Shown: in pieces, positions 5,433-12,748 of the stretch | Layout of the letters: each line of letters opens with the position of its first letter | How positions within the stretch are numbered: the stretch's first letter is position 1 | From: CAIUSP01 sp964594365 | GTDB lineage: Bacteria; Actinomycetota; Thermoleophilia; Solirubrobacterales; 70-9 | NCBI GenBank assembly: GCA_964594365.1 | Contig: CAZQMB010000026.1 | Location: forward strand, 1-14,621 | Direction: 5' to 3' | DNA: 14,621 nt | Made by a program: the position numbers and the translations under genes | Notes under the pieces: generated by a model | What the model was told of the DNA's origin: nothing | Database searches by the model: none | What the model saw: only the letters and a program-made list of their open reading frames with translations

Positions 5433-7739
5433 TCAGCGCTTCGCGCCGACGCGGATCTCGTAGACAGCGAGCCTCGTCGAGACTACGCCGCTCGTCCTGA
5501 GATCGCCGACGATGCGCGATCCAGCCGGGAGGCCAGCGAGGAATTCGCGGAGCAGATACGCGTCGGGGGTGCCCGGCTTGCCCAGTCGATCAGGAGCCAC
5601 CCCCTGGCGCACGACCAGGAACAGCCTTCCTGATCCGCTTCGGGCAGATGCCCGGGCGGCGACCCGCTCCGGATCGGGCACCGGCATGGGTCGGACCACG
5701 CCCGGAACCTGTCCGTCCTTCGTCAGCTCACGGATCGTCGGCATTCCGATCCGATAGACGGGGAAATCATTCGAAGAGCGCTCGCCGCGTGAGGCCCTGA
5801 ATTCGACCTCGAGTCCCTGAAGCGCGCCGCTCGTGATGTATGGCAGGTCCACAACCGGATCACCCGCGGTGCCGCGGGTCTCGATGAAGGAGATGATCCG
5901 GGAGTAGTCGGGGCGACGCTGATCGGCGGTGACGGACCTGACTCCTCCCATCGCCATCGCACCGATGACGACGATCACGAGGATCACCCTCAGTCTGGGA
6001 CGTGCGGCGCACACGACCATCCCGGAGAAGAGGGCGAGCCCTGGCCATGAGGAGATCAGGTTCCGAGGGAGGAAGACCGAGGGCGCGAGCAGGCTGTAGA
6101 TAGCGGCACCCAAAGGTGCCGCTATCGCCAGGATCAGGATCAGTGTCTGATAGCGGTTCGGGCGCACCTTGCCTCTCGAGAGGCGGTCGCCCGCGGCGAT
6201 CACGAGGGCGAGGCAGAACGCGACAGCGGCGGGGATACCGTTGACCAGTTCGAACTCGGCTGTCACCCCGTTGCCGAAGATCCAGTTGCTGGTGAAGATC
6301 GCGAAAGTCTCTGCGTCGAAGGGGAATCGGTACTCGATCAGCAGGCTCCCCGCCGAAGAACTCTCGGCCAGGAAACCCGGAAACCATGGGAGGAAGAGCA
6401 GGAACGCACCGATGACCGCGAGCGCGAGTCGACCTCGAAGGTCCTTCAGCACCACGAAAGCCCAGAGCGTTTGTGCGGCCAGGACGAATACCGCCGTGTA
6501 GTGGGAATACATCGCCAGTGCGATGAGGACCGCGTACAGGGCCCAGCGCGGGATGGATGGCTTCCTCGACAGCGAGACGAGCACGAGAGTCGAACACAGT
6601 GCGAAGAAAGCCGCCGCCGCGTAGGCGCGGGCTTCGGTGGAGTAGAAGACCATCAAAGGGCTCGAGGCGACGAGAGCCGCCGCGACCAGACCAGGGCCTC
6701 GGCCGACCGTGCGTACACCGAGCAGCCAAGTAAGAGGAATCAGCGACACTCCCGCCAGGAATGAGGGGATCCTCAGCAGGTACGGCGAATCCCCGATCTG
6801 CGAAAAAATCCAGGCGACCGCGAAATACAGAGGCGGAGTCGCTTCTTGCGGGCCCTTTACGATCGCGAGGGCTTCGCGCAGGCTGTGTCCCTCGACGATG
6901 AAGTAGGTGGAGAGCTCGTCACCGAACAGCGGATCACCGAGCGAGGGCACCCTGAGGAGGATCCCCGCCACGGTGATGATCGCCAACGAGAAGAGCGAGA
7001 GGCGTCTCGAAACCTCGTCGCGGAAGGGAAGCAACATCCAGAAGGCATGGCGACAATGCTGGATGAATCCGATCTTGGGTCTTCCCTCGTAGCGTGCTCC
7101 CTTGGGGCAAGGAACATAGGTGCGGGACAGAGCACCGGAGGAGATCAGCCCTGCAGACCAGACCTGATCGAAGACAGGCAGCTCGATCATCGCCTTCGCT
7201 GTCGAGCCGGAAAAGGCCGCGAAGTTCCCGGTCGCGGGCTTGAATCCGGTCAGGAGCCTGAACAGGACGCGATACCCCGGATAGAAGAGCTGCATCGACA
7301 GAGCCCCGCGGCGACGGCCCGTCCTCTTTGCGAGCACCACGCGCATCGGCTCCGAAGCAGGGCGATCGAGCTCGGACAGCAGCTTCGAGACGTCCTCGGG
7401 CGCATCTTCGCCGTCGGCGTCCATAGTCACGATCAGATCGTGATCATGGACCTCGGCAACCACCTCACGGACCGCGGCGACGATCGCCCGCTGGTTGCCG
7501 AGATTCCGTGGCGGGGTCACGACCATCACCTCTGGTGAAGGAGAGATCCGCTCGATCTCGGGGTCGGAGCCCGCCGAGTCGTCGAACACGACGAATCTCC
7601 TCTCCAATCCGCGAAAAGAAGGATCGGCGTCGAGCAATTCGCCGAGACGCTGACGCAGAACCGTCCACGAGGGTACGTCGTGGAACACCGGACAGACGAT
7701 CCAGAGTTTCCGAGCGGGAGAAGATCCGGCGTCGGCCAT
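5433..7739 (-). CDS. Fused GT2 glycosyltransferase and membrane GT-C (PMT/ArnT-like) glycosyltransferase
   Basis: This 768-residue protein joins two enzymes. Residues about 10-240 are a GT-A fold like polyprenyl-phosphate mannosyl/glucosyl synthases: VCPVFHD near 15-21, RNLGNQRAIVAAV at 78-90, the metal-binding DADGED at 107-112, and a YEGRPKIGF segment at 217-225. From about residue 246 there are roughly ten hydrophobic helices with GT-C features: an Asp-Glu (GDELSTY, D274/E275) in the first extracytoplasmic loop, EATPPLYFAVAW, STEARAYA and FLPWFPGFL, as in dolichyl-phosphate-mannose-protein mannosyltransferase and ArnT families. Residues about 590-768 are a soluble tail, probably extracytoplasmic. 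I infer that the first domain makes a lipid-linked sugar that the second transfers to an envelope acceptor. The sugar and acceptor cannot be told. An in-frame TTG directly precedes the ATG; the ATG with GAGG 10 nt upstream is preferred. The gene starts 12 nt after the YciI-like gene. Confidence 0.87.
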   Translation of the reverse strand: MADAGSSPARKLWIVCPVFHDVPSWTVLRQRLGELLDADPSFRGLERRFVVFDDSAGSDPEIERISPSPEVMVVTPPRNLGNQRAIVAAVREVVAEVHDHDLIVTMDADGEDAPEDVSKLLSELDRPASEPMRVVLAKRTGRRRGALSMQLFYPGYRVLFRLLTGFKPATGNFAAFSGSTAKAMIELPVFDQVWSAGLISSGALSRTYVPCPKGARYEGRPKIGFIQHCRHAFWMLLPFRDEVSRRLSLFSLAIITVAGILLRVPSLGDPLFGDELSTYFIVEGHSLREALAIVKGPQEATPPLYFAVAWIFSQIGDSPYLLRIPSFLAGVSLIPLTWLLGVRTVGRGPGLVAAALVASSPLMVFYSTEARAYAAAAFFALCSTLVLVSLSRKPSIPRWALYAVLIALAMYSHYTAVFVLAAQTLWAFVVLKDLRGRLALAVIGAFLLFLPWFPGFLAESSSAGSLLIEYRFPFDAETFAIFTSNWIFGNGVTAEFELVNGIPAAVAFCLALVIAAGDRLSRGKVRPNRYQTLILILAIAAPLGAAIYSLLAPSVFLPRNLISSWPGLALFSGMVVCAARPRLRVILVIVVIGAMAMGGVRSVTADQRRPDYSRIISFIETRGTAGDPVVDLPYITSGALQGLEVEFRASRGERSSNDFPVYRIGMPTIRELTKDGQVPGVVRPMPVPDPERVAARASARSGSGRLFLVVRQGVAPDRLGKPGTPDAYLLREFLAGLPAGSRIVGDLRTSGVVSTRLAVYEIRVGAKR

Positions 7740-7751
7740 CAATTCGATACC

Positions 7752-8045
7752 TCAGCCCGGGAGAGCAACCGCTGTCAATGTCTCGATCCGGTGCGCGACG
7801 ACGAGTCCGGCGATCGCGTACGGGTCGGTGCGGGCGTAATCCTCGACCTCCTCGGGCGGGCAGTCGAAGACGAGGACGGCACCTGTGGGAGGGTCACCCG
7901 TGGCCCCTGCCATGAGGAGCCTTCCGTCCGCCTCCCACTCGGCCACCCGGGCGAGATGCGCCTCCCGGTGAGGGCCACGGCGCTCGAGCATGTCCGCTGG
8001 GTACTCGTAGGTGAGCAGTTGCAGTTGGCGTGGCTCGGGAAGCAC
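7752..8045 (-). CDS. YciI-like (YCII-related domain) protein
   Basis: This is a 97-residue small alpha/beta-barrel-like protein of the YCII/YciI family. Characteristic stretches are LLTYEYPADMLERRGPHREA with His26, RLLMAGATGDPPTGAVLVF with Asp51, and EEVEDYARTDPYAIAGLV. The conserved His and Asp are those proposed as active-site residues in the family, whose reactions are mostly unknown. The GTG at 8043-8045 is chosen because it leaves the usual short N-terminus before the first strand and falls 11 nt after the stop of the upstream gene. The frame is open further to 8120, but that would overlap the upstream gene. It is followed 12 nt later by the fused glycosyltransferase, so all three genes probably share one transcript. 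A metabolic link to the glycosyltransferase is not evident. Confidence 0.82.
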   Translation of the reverse strand: MLPEPRQLQLLTYEYPADMLERRGPHREAHLARVAEWEADGRLLMAGATGDPPTGAVLVFDCPPEEVEDYARTDPYAIAGLVVAHRIETLTAVALPG

Positions 8046-8056
8046 GGGTTCGGTTA

Positions 8057-8395
8057 CTAGCTCTCGAGGGCCTCGGGGATGAACAGGGCGAGATGCTGAT
8101 CGATCGTCTGCCTCACCCACTCCTGCTCTGCGGGCGAGGCCATACGGAACCGTCCCAGCAGCATGGCCTGATCTTCCAACGGCAGGCCGGCGATCACCCA
8201 GTCGACCACGAGATGTTCGAAGAGCATCTCGTAGCGTCGTCGCCAGACGTCGTCTGCAGTGTCGGCGGCGTGTGCAGGCCCGGAGGAGATCTTCGAGATC
8301 GTCCGCCGAGACAGGGTCCGCCGCAGCACGAGCTGGTTACCCTCGGCGTCGCTGTAGACCTCGGTGGGTGACTTCTCACGTTTGCGCTTCGGCAT
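8057..8395 (-). CDS. Conserved hypothetical protein, basic N-terminus
   Basis: This is a 112-residue soluble protein. It opens with a very basic MPKRKREKSPTEVY, then a strand pair (GNQLVLRRTLSRRTISKI), an Ala-rich linker, and a helical C-terminal half (WRRRYEMLFEHLVVDWVIAG, LLGRFRMASPAEQEWVRQTI, HLALFIPEAL). It resembles small actinobacterial hypothetical proteins I have seen without an assigned function. The basic N-terminus could bind nucleic acid, which is speculation. The ATG at 8393-8395 is the likely start. The same frame stays open upstream only because it is the antisense of the aminotransferase gene. It ends 11 nt before the YciI-like gene and is divergent from the aminotransferase across 75 bp. 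Confidence 0.7.
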   Translation of the reverse strand: MPKRKREKSPTEVYSDAEGNQLVLRRTLSRRTISKISSGPAHAADTADDVWRRRYEMLFEHLVVDWVIAGLPLEDQAMLLGRFRMASPAEQEWVRQTIDQHLALFIPEALES

Positions 8396-8470
8396 TGCTG
8401 GGTAGGAAAGCACCTCTGAAGTGGTTGTTGGCCTTCGCCTGACGCAGGTGAGTGGCAGAATCAGCCATCC

Positions 8471-9739
8471 ATGAGTAACCCACCGACGAAGACCAACTTC
8501 TGGCACCCGTTCGCGCCGATGGGTGCGGTCGACGGACACGAATTCGTGATCGAGCGAGCAGACGACGTCTGGGTCTGGGACACCGACGGCAACCGCTATC
8601 TCGATGGCACCGCGAGCCTGTGGTACTCGAACATCGGCCACGGTCGATCCGAGATGGCCGACGCCATCCACGACCAGATGGAGAAGATGGAGGCGTACTC
8701 CGCCTTCGGTGATCTGGCGAACCCGACCGTCCTTCAGCTCTGCGACAGGTTGGTCGACCTCTCCGAGGGTCGGATGGGGGAAGCGAAGGTCTTCCTCGGC
8801 GCCGGCGGAGGCGACGCGATCGACACTGCCGCCAAGCTCGCCAGGCGCTACTGGCAACTCTCTGGAGAGCCAGAGCGGATCCACCTGCTCAGCCGGACCC
8901 AGGGCTACCACGGTACTCACGGATTCGGGACCGCCATCGCCGGGATCGAGCCGAACCGCGAGGGCCTCGGGCCGCTGATGGAAGAGACCGCTCGCGCCGC
9001 GCACCACGACATCCAGGCCCTCGAGGCAGAGATCGAACGGCTTGGACCCGAGACGGTCGCTGCCTTCTTCTGCGAGCCCGTGATCGGAGCGGGAGGAGTC
9101 CATCCGCCGAGCGAGGGCTACATCGAGGCGATCGGAGAGATCTGCAAGCGCCACGGCATCCTGCTGGTGATCGACTCGGTGATCTGTGGCTTCGGCCGGA
9201 TCGGGACCTGGTTCGGTTTCGAGCGCTGGGACATCGAACCGGACATGGTCACCTTCGCCAAGGGCGTGACCAGCGGATACCTCCCGCTCGGCGGGGTCCT
9301 GATCAACGAGAGCCTGACCGGACCGTTCTGGGACGACCCGTCGGATCCGCCCTTCCGTCACGGTCAGACCTACGCTGGTCACTCCACCTGCTGCGCCGCC
9401 GCACTGAAGAACATCGAGATCATGGAGCGCGAAGGCCTGCTCGAGAAGGTGCTGGCGAACGAGAAGATCTTCTTCGATGCCTTCAGCGCATTGGACGGCC
9501 ACGACGCGGTCGGCGAGGTGCGAGGCGGCGTCGGCCTGCTGGCGGCGGTGGGTCTCCATCCGGATCTGCTCGCGGATCGTCCCTCCGCTCCGGTCGAGTT
9601 GGGCAAGTTGGTCCGCGACCACGGTGTACTCGTGCGGCCGCTCGGGGACGGTGTCGCTACCTCTCCTCCTCTGACTGCGGAGCTCGAGCACTTCGGTGAG
9701 ATCTCGTCTGCGATCGCGGCGGGTCTGGAACGGCTCTGA
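8471..9739 (+). CDS. Class III (omega-type) PLP-dependent aminotransferase
   Basis: This is a 422-residue fold-type I aminotransferase that moves an amino group between a substrate amine or omega-amino acid and a keto acid. Visible landmarks are an N-terminal WHPFAPMGA, the PLP phosphate-cup region at about 108-125 (FLGAGGGDAIDTAAKLARRY), the aromatic YHGTHGFG at 146-153, Glu202 in FFCEPVIGAGG, Asp235 that holds the pyridine nitrogen, the Schiff-base Lys264 in TFAKGVTSGYLPLGG, Thr300 of the partner subunit (GQTYAGH), and Arg389 near the C-terminus. Two positions differ from the usual pattern: GGGDA instead of GSEA in the cup, and Asp-Ser instead of Asp-Glu at 235-236. The substrate cannot be read from sequence; taurine, beta-alanine/pyruvate or diamine types are all possible. 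The ATG is the only good start; no strong ribosome site precedes it. Confidence 0.92.
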   Translation: MSNPPTKTNFWHPFAPMGAVDGHEFVIERADDVWVWDTDGNRYLDGTASLWYSNIGHGRSEMADAIHDQMEKMEAYSAFGDLANPTVLQLCDRLVDLSEGRMGEAKVFLGAGGGDAIDTAAKLARRYWQLSGEPERIHLLSRTQGYHGTHGFGTAIAGIEPNREGLGPLMEETARAAHHDIQALEAEIERLGPETVAAFFCEPVIGAGGVHPPSEGYIEAIGEICKRHGILLVIDSVICGFGRIGTWFGFERWDIEPDMVTFAKGVTSGYLPLGGVLINESLTGPFWDDPSDPPFRHGQTYAGHSTCCAAALKNIEIMEREGLLEKVLANEKIFFDAFSALDGHDAVGEVRGGVGLLAAVGLHPDLLADRPSAPVELGKLVRDHGVLVRPLGDGVATSPPLTAELEHFGEISSAIAAGLERL

Positions 9740-9779
9740 TCGCGAGACCTTCGCGCACGCTGTGTGTTCCAGTGGTCAG

Positions 9780-10691
9780 ATGACCACCGCCAAGGACAAA
9801 CTGATCGCTGCTTCGGTGTTCGCCGCGGCGCTTGCGGCCATGTCGCTGACTCTCACCCTCTCCGAGGCGAAGGCCGCCGGTCAGCCGTGGACCGCTTCGA
9901 GAGACCACGCCAAGCTGACCAAGGTCTGGGCCGTCGGCGACGTGGGCGAGGGTGCGCTCGGCCAGTCCAACGCCGATCTGGTCGCCTCGAGGGCGATGGA
10001 GTACCTGCTCTATCTCGGGGATGTCTACCCCTCGGGCACCGCGGCTGACTTCGCCGACAACTACGACCCGACCTTCGGCCAGTTCAGCGAGAAGACCGTG
10101 CCGGTCATCGGCAACCACGAGCACCCGACTCGCTCACTCGGCTTCGATCCGTACTGGACGGCCGAACGCGGATCGCCTCCTCCCCCCTATTTCGCCTTCG
10201 CTGCATCGGGTTGGCAGTTCATCGTGCTCAACTCTGAGATCCCGACCGGAGTCGGTTCAGCGCAGCACACCTGGCTGAAGAGCCTGCTCGCCAACACCAA
10301 GGCCCGAGGCAACTGCCGGATCGCGTTGAGCCATCGTCCCCGATACAGCGACGGGTCACACGGCGACCAACCGGAGATCGAGCCCCTGTGGGGGCTGCTC
10401 GCCAACCGAGCGAGGATCTGGCTCTCCGGCCACGACCACAACATGCAGCGGTTCGCATCGAACCGCGGCATCGTCCAGTTCGTATCCGGGGCAGGCGGTC
10501 GTAGTCACTACCCACTCGACGAGCCGAGCACGACATCCCTGAAGTTCGGCAACACCAGCGCCGACGGAGCGCTCCGGTTGATCCTGAAACGCTGGCCAGG
10601 TCGAACTTCCCGAGCGACCTGGTCCTTCGTCTCCGCGGATGACGGGACGGACCTCGACGCCGGCTACCTCGGCTGCAAGCGCAAGGGTTAG
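9780..10691 (+). CDS. Exported metallophosphoesterase, purple-acid-phosphatase type
   Basis: This is a 303-residue secreted hydrolase that probably cleaves phosphate esters at a dinuclear metal site outside the membrane. A signal peptide covers about residues 1-33 (MTTAKDK, hydrophobic core with ASVFAAALAAMSLTLTLSEA, then KAAG). The metal-binding motifs occur in order: GDVG (Asp54), LGDVY (Asp81, Tyr83), GNHEH (Asn112/His113), LSHRP (His185) and GHDHN (His218/His220). The Asp-x-x-Tyr element is typical of the purple acid phosphatase branch. The frame is open upstream to 9696, overlapping the aminotransferase gene, but ATG 9780 gives a proper signal peptide. Its last 4 bases overlap the end of the convergent glycosyltransferase gene. 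Co-transcription with the aminotransferase (40-bp gap) is possible. Confidence 0.9.
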   Translation: MTTAKDKLIAASVFAAALAAMSLTLTLSEAKAAGQPWTASRDHAKLTKVWAVGDVGEGALGQSNADLVASRAMEYLLYLGDVYPSGTAADFADNYDPTFGQFSEKTVPVIGNHEHPTRSLGFDPYWTAERGSPPPPYFAFAASGWQFIVLNSEIPTGVGSAQHTWLKSLLANTKARGNCRIALSHRPRYSDGSHGDQPEIEPLWGLLANRARIWLSGHDHNMQRFASNRGIVQFVSGAGGRSHYPLDEPSTTSLKFGNTSADGALRLILKRWPGRTSRATWSFVSADDGTDLDAGYLGCKRKG

Positions 10692-11920
10692 CGCGCAGGC
10701 CACAGGCGCGGCCTGACGGATATCGATCGCACGGGAATCCCGGCATCTTCGGCAGTGCCAACAGCGGAAGGATCGGTGATCCCGATGTCGATCACGGTCG
10801 GGCGCCGGACCAGGCCCAGCCTCGCGTCGGCGATGAGTCTGACGATGTCGCCATCAGCCACCTCGACCCGTGTTTCGAGCGCCCGACCGTCCAGGTCCAG
10901 ATCCACTTCCTCTGAATCGCTTCGAGCCGCTGCAGGAGAAGCCTCCACCTCGATCCGGAAGAGTGGCCAGCGCGGCGCGTCGAGCCGGACCAGCGCCCGC
11001 CCGCTGCCATCGACCCGGCGAACGACTCCGATCGAGTCGGGCTCTGGGTCGCGCCAGCCCGGATAAGCCAGTTCCGTCTCGGCACTCCATCTGAGCGCAC
11101 GACGGGTGAACCTAGATCGCAAACCCCTGTTGCGGCGACCGTATGCGCTCAACTCACCCGGAGACACTTTCGGCTCGGGGCGCACGAGATTTCCACTCGA
11201 GCCGTCCGCCATCGCCTGATCGGCGAGTCGCGCGATGAATTCGGGGTCCGCAGCCAGGCTGGCCGCTATCTCACGATGCTGTGAGACATCCCGGCTGCGA
11301 AATGCGTAGAGGTCCCGGGCCGCGGGGATCTTGAGCACACTGGCCACTCCGGTAGCTGCCACCGTGGCCCCTAGGGCTCTGGATCTGAACATCAGCTCGT
11401 AGTCGACCGGCAACAAGCCGCGCGCGTCGGGTGGCCACTCACCTACGCGAGGAGAATCTCTGAGGTGCGCGATCGACGAAGGGGGTGCGTGTTCGCGATC
11501 GGTGGCCGGTGTGCGCCCAGCGAGGTGGGGCACCGGATAACTCGGCATGACCGTCATCGCGTGAGCAATGTCCGCATCCTCCCGCGCCAACGCGTCGAGC
11601 AGCGTCTCCAAATGATTGGGCGCCCAGAGGTCATCGTGTCCGAGATACGCCACTACGGGTGCGCGAGCCTTCCGGCGGCCCACGGTGTTGGGCCTCGCCT
11701 GGCTGCCGCTGTTTCGAAGCAGTCGCATCCAACGCACGCGCGGGTCACCGAGTTCCTCGACCACCTTCTTGGAGCTGCGATCCCGGCCGTCTTCGACGAC
11801 GATCACCTCGATCTCTCGAACGGTCTGGTCGAGGGCGGTCTGCAGCGAGAGGCGGAGCGCCTCGGGCCAACGGTAGGAAGCGATCACGACCGTGACGCGT
11901 GGTTCGACCTGCTGGTCCAA
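10688..11920 (-). CDS. Family 2 (GT-A) glycosyltransferase
   Basis: This is a 410-residue cytoplasmic-facing sugar transferase. The N-terminal 110 residues are a clear GT-A nucleotide-sugar fold: VTVVIASYRWPEALRLSLQT at 9-28, EVIVVEDG at 38-45, a RNSGSQARPNTVGRRKARAP stretch at about 69-88, and the metal-binding AYLGHDDLW at 91-99. The rest, about 110-410, has no transmembrane helix; residues about 315-410 look beta-rich (RWPLFRIEVEA, VDLDLDGRALETRVEV) and may be an accessory or carbohydrate-binding domain. The start is TTG at 11918-11920, giving MDQQVEPRVTVVIAS, which places the first strand as in the family; ORFs beginning further upstream would overlap the cupin gene. The TTG lies 14 nt after the cupin stop, so the pair is an operon. 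Donor and acceptor are unknown; a role in envelope or exopolysaccharide synthesis is inferred. Confidence 0.87.
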   Translation of the reverse strand: MDQQVEPRVTVVIASYRWPEALRLSLQTALDQTVREIEVIVVEDGRDRSSKKVVEELGDPRVRWMRLLRNSGSQARPNTVGRRKARAPVVAYLGHDDLWAPNHLETLLDALAREDADIAHAMTVMPSYPVPHLAGRTPATDREHAPPSSIAHLRDSPRVGEWPPDARGLLPVDYELMFRSRALGATVAATGVASVLKIPAARDLYAFRSRDVSQHREIAASLAADPEFIARLADQAMADGSSGNLVRPEPKVSPGELSAYGRRNRGLRSRFTRRALRWSAETELAYPGWRDPEPDSIGVVRRVDGSGRALVRLDAPRWPLFRIEVEASPAAARSDSEEVDLDLDGRALETRVEVADGDIVRLIADARLGLVRRPTVIDIGITDPSAVGTAEDAGIPVRSISVRPRLWPAR

Positions 11921-11934
11921 GGCCCGAATCGAGC

Positions 11935-12471
11935 TCAGAATTCGAAGGGGATCTCGGGGGAGTCGATCGGCAGGCGACGCTTGTCCGGGTCTGCGTGGTC
12001 GTACGGGCGCGTCGGGAAGTTGATCATGATCGCCTCCTCGGTACCCACGTTCTCGACCGCGTGCCACACGCCCGCCGGCATCACCATCAGCGTTCGTCTC
12101 CGCTCGGTGTTGGTGATCTCCTGGATCATCCCTTGGGTCGGCGAGTTGGTACGGCCGTCGAAGAGAACCCAGCGCAGGCGCCCGGTTATGTGCGCGATCC
12201 GGTCGTCTTGCAACTCATGGACGACCCAACCCTTGACGATCCCGGGCTGGTGTCCAACCGCATACGCATAAGGAATCCCGTCCTTGACGATCTCTGCCCA
12301 CTCAGTGGAGATCAACTCCGAGAGGTCCCCGCGCGGATCGGACTGGATCGGCAAGGTCCGAACGATCACGCCATCGATCTGGCCCCCGATCCGCTCCCCG
12401 GCAGGGGTCACAGTCTGCTCGTCCTTTGCGGCGAGATCAGCTCCAACGATCTCCTTGCCCGAATCAGCCAT
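11935..12471 (-). CDS. RmlC-like cupin, probable nucleotide-sugar epimerase relative
   Basis: This is a 178-residue cupin related to dTDP-4-dehydrorhamnose 3,5-epimerases (RfbC/RmlC group). Supporting features are SDPRGDLSEL at 44-53 (the family DxRG), PGIVKGWVVHELQDDRI at 76-92, GRLRWVLFDGR at 97-107, MPAGVWHAVENVG at 131-143, and the tail NFPTRPYDHADPD...RLPIDSPEIPF that I associate with one subgroup. In that subgroup the second block usually reads KGWH; here it is KGWVVH, so the first histidine is missing and only His85 remains. Activity is therefore uncertain. The frame is open to 12498, but ATG 12471 has a TAGCCT box exactly 7 nt upstream and is taken as the start. It is followed 14 nt later by a glycosyltransferase, which supports a sugar-modification role. 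Confidence 0.85.
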   Translation of the reverse strand: MADSGKEIVGADLAAKDEQTVTPAGERIGGQIDGVIVRTLPIQSDPRGDLSELISTEWAEIVKDGIPYAYAVGHQPGIVKGWVVHELQDDRIAHITGRLRWVLFDGRTNSPTQGMIQEITNTERRRTLMVMPAGVWHAVENVGTEEAIMINFPTRPYDHADPDKRRLPIDSPEIPFEF

Positions 12472-12478
12472 GAAAGTG

Positions 12479-12484
12479 AGGCTA
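12479..12484 (-). promoter_or_regulatory. TAGCCT -10-like box, leaderless start of cupin operon
   Basis: TAGCCT lies exactly 7 nt before the ATG at 12471. It is the fourth instance of this box in the window and defines the promoter of the cupin/glycosyltransferase pair. It is divergent from the GATACT box at 12534. Confidence 0.5.
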
Positions 12485-12533
12485 CAACTCGGACCCATCT
12501 GCGCGAGCGTCCTCTTCCGTCCAGCCGCAATTC

Positions 12534-12539
12534 GATACT
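12534..12539 (+). promoter_or_regulatory. GATACT -10-like box upstream of small Cys-rich ORF
   Basis: GATACT is 8 nt before the ATG at 12548, the same spacing as the cyclophilin and cydA boxes. No -35 hexamer is clear. It supports transcription of the small plus-strand ORF. Confidence 0.3.
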
Positions 12540-12547
12540 GGTTGGTG

Positions 12548-12748
12548 ATGCTCTGCGCGATGACCGGCCGCGAACATCGTCTCTTCTGGATGCGCTCAGC
12601 CTGGTGGTGCCGGGACTGCCGTCAGAAGATCGAGTCGTGCTGCGAAGGTGGCGGCTGTCCGTCTGTGATCGAGGCGACGGGCAACTCCGAAGGCCCGTCG
12701 GCCGGATCGCTGCCTCCGGACCGAGATCGCTCAGCTACCCGATTCTGA
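12548..12748 (+). CDS. Small cysteine-rich protein, putative metal-binding
   Basis: This is a 66-residue ORF in the stretch between the cupin and purE. It has Cys21-x2-Cys24, then Cys31-Cys32 and Cys37 (WWCRDCRQKIESCCEGGGC), a pattern that could bind zinc or form disulfides. The N-terminal part is basic and aromatic (GREHRLFWMRSAWW), and the C-terminal third is Ser/Pro/Gly-rich and probably disordered. Third codon positions are mostly G or C, as in the neighbouring genes. ATG 12548 has a GATACT box 8 nt upstream; ATG 12560 is an alternative. Its last 18 bases overlap the 3' end of purE on the other strand. I do not recognise the family. Chance is not excluded for so short a frame. Confidence 0.5.
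   Translation: MLCAMTGREHRLFWMRSAWWCRDCRQKIESCCEGGGCPSVIEATGNSEGPSAGSLPPDRDRSATRF

Noticed and set aside
8396..9691. Long minus-strand open frame joined upstream of the hypothetical gene at 8057-8395
   Set aside because: It is the antisense of the aminotransferase gene, which has all the family motifs; the frame is open only because of high GC. Only the part from the ATG at 8395 is coding.
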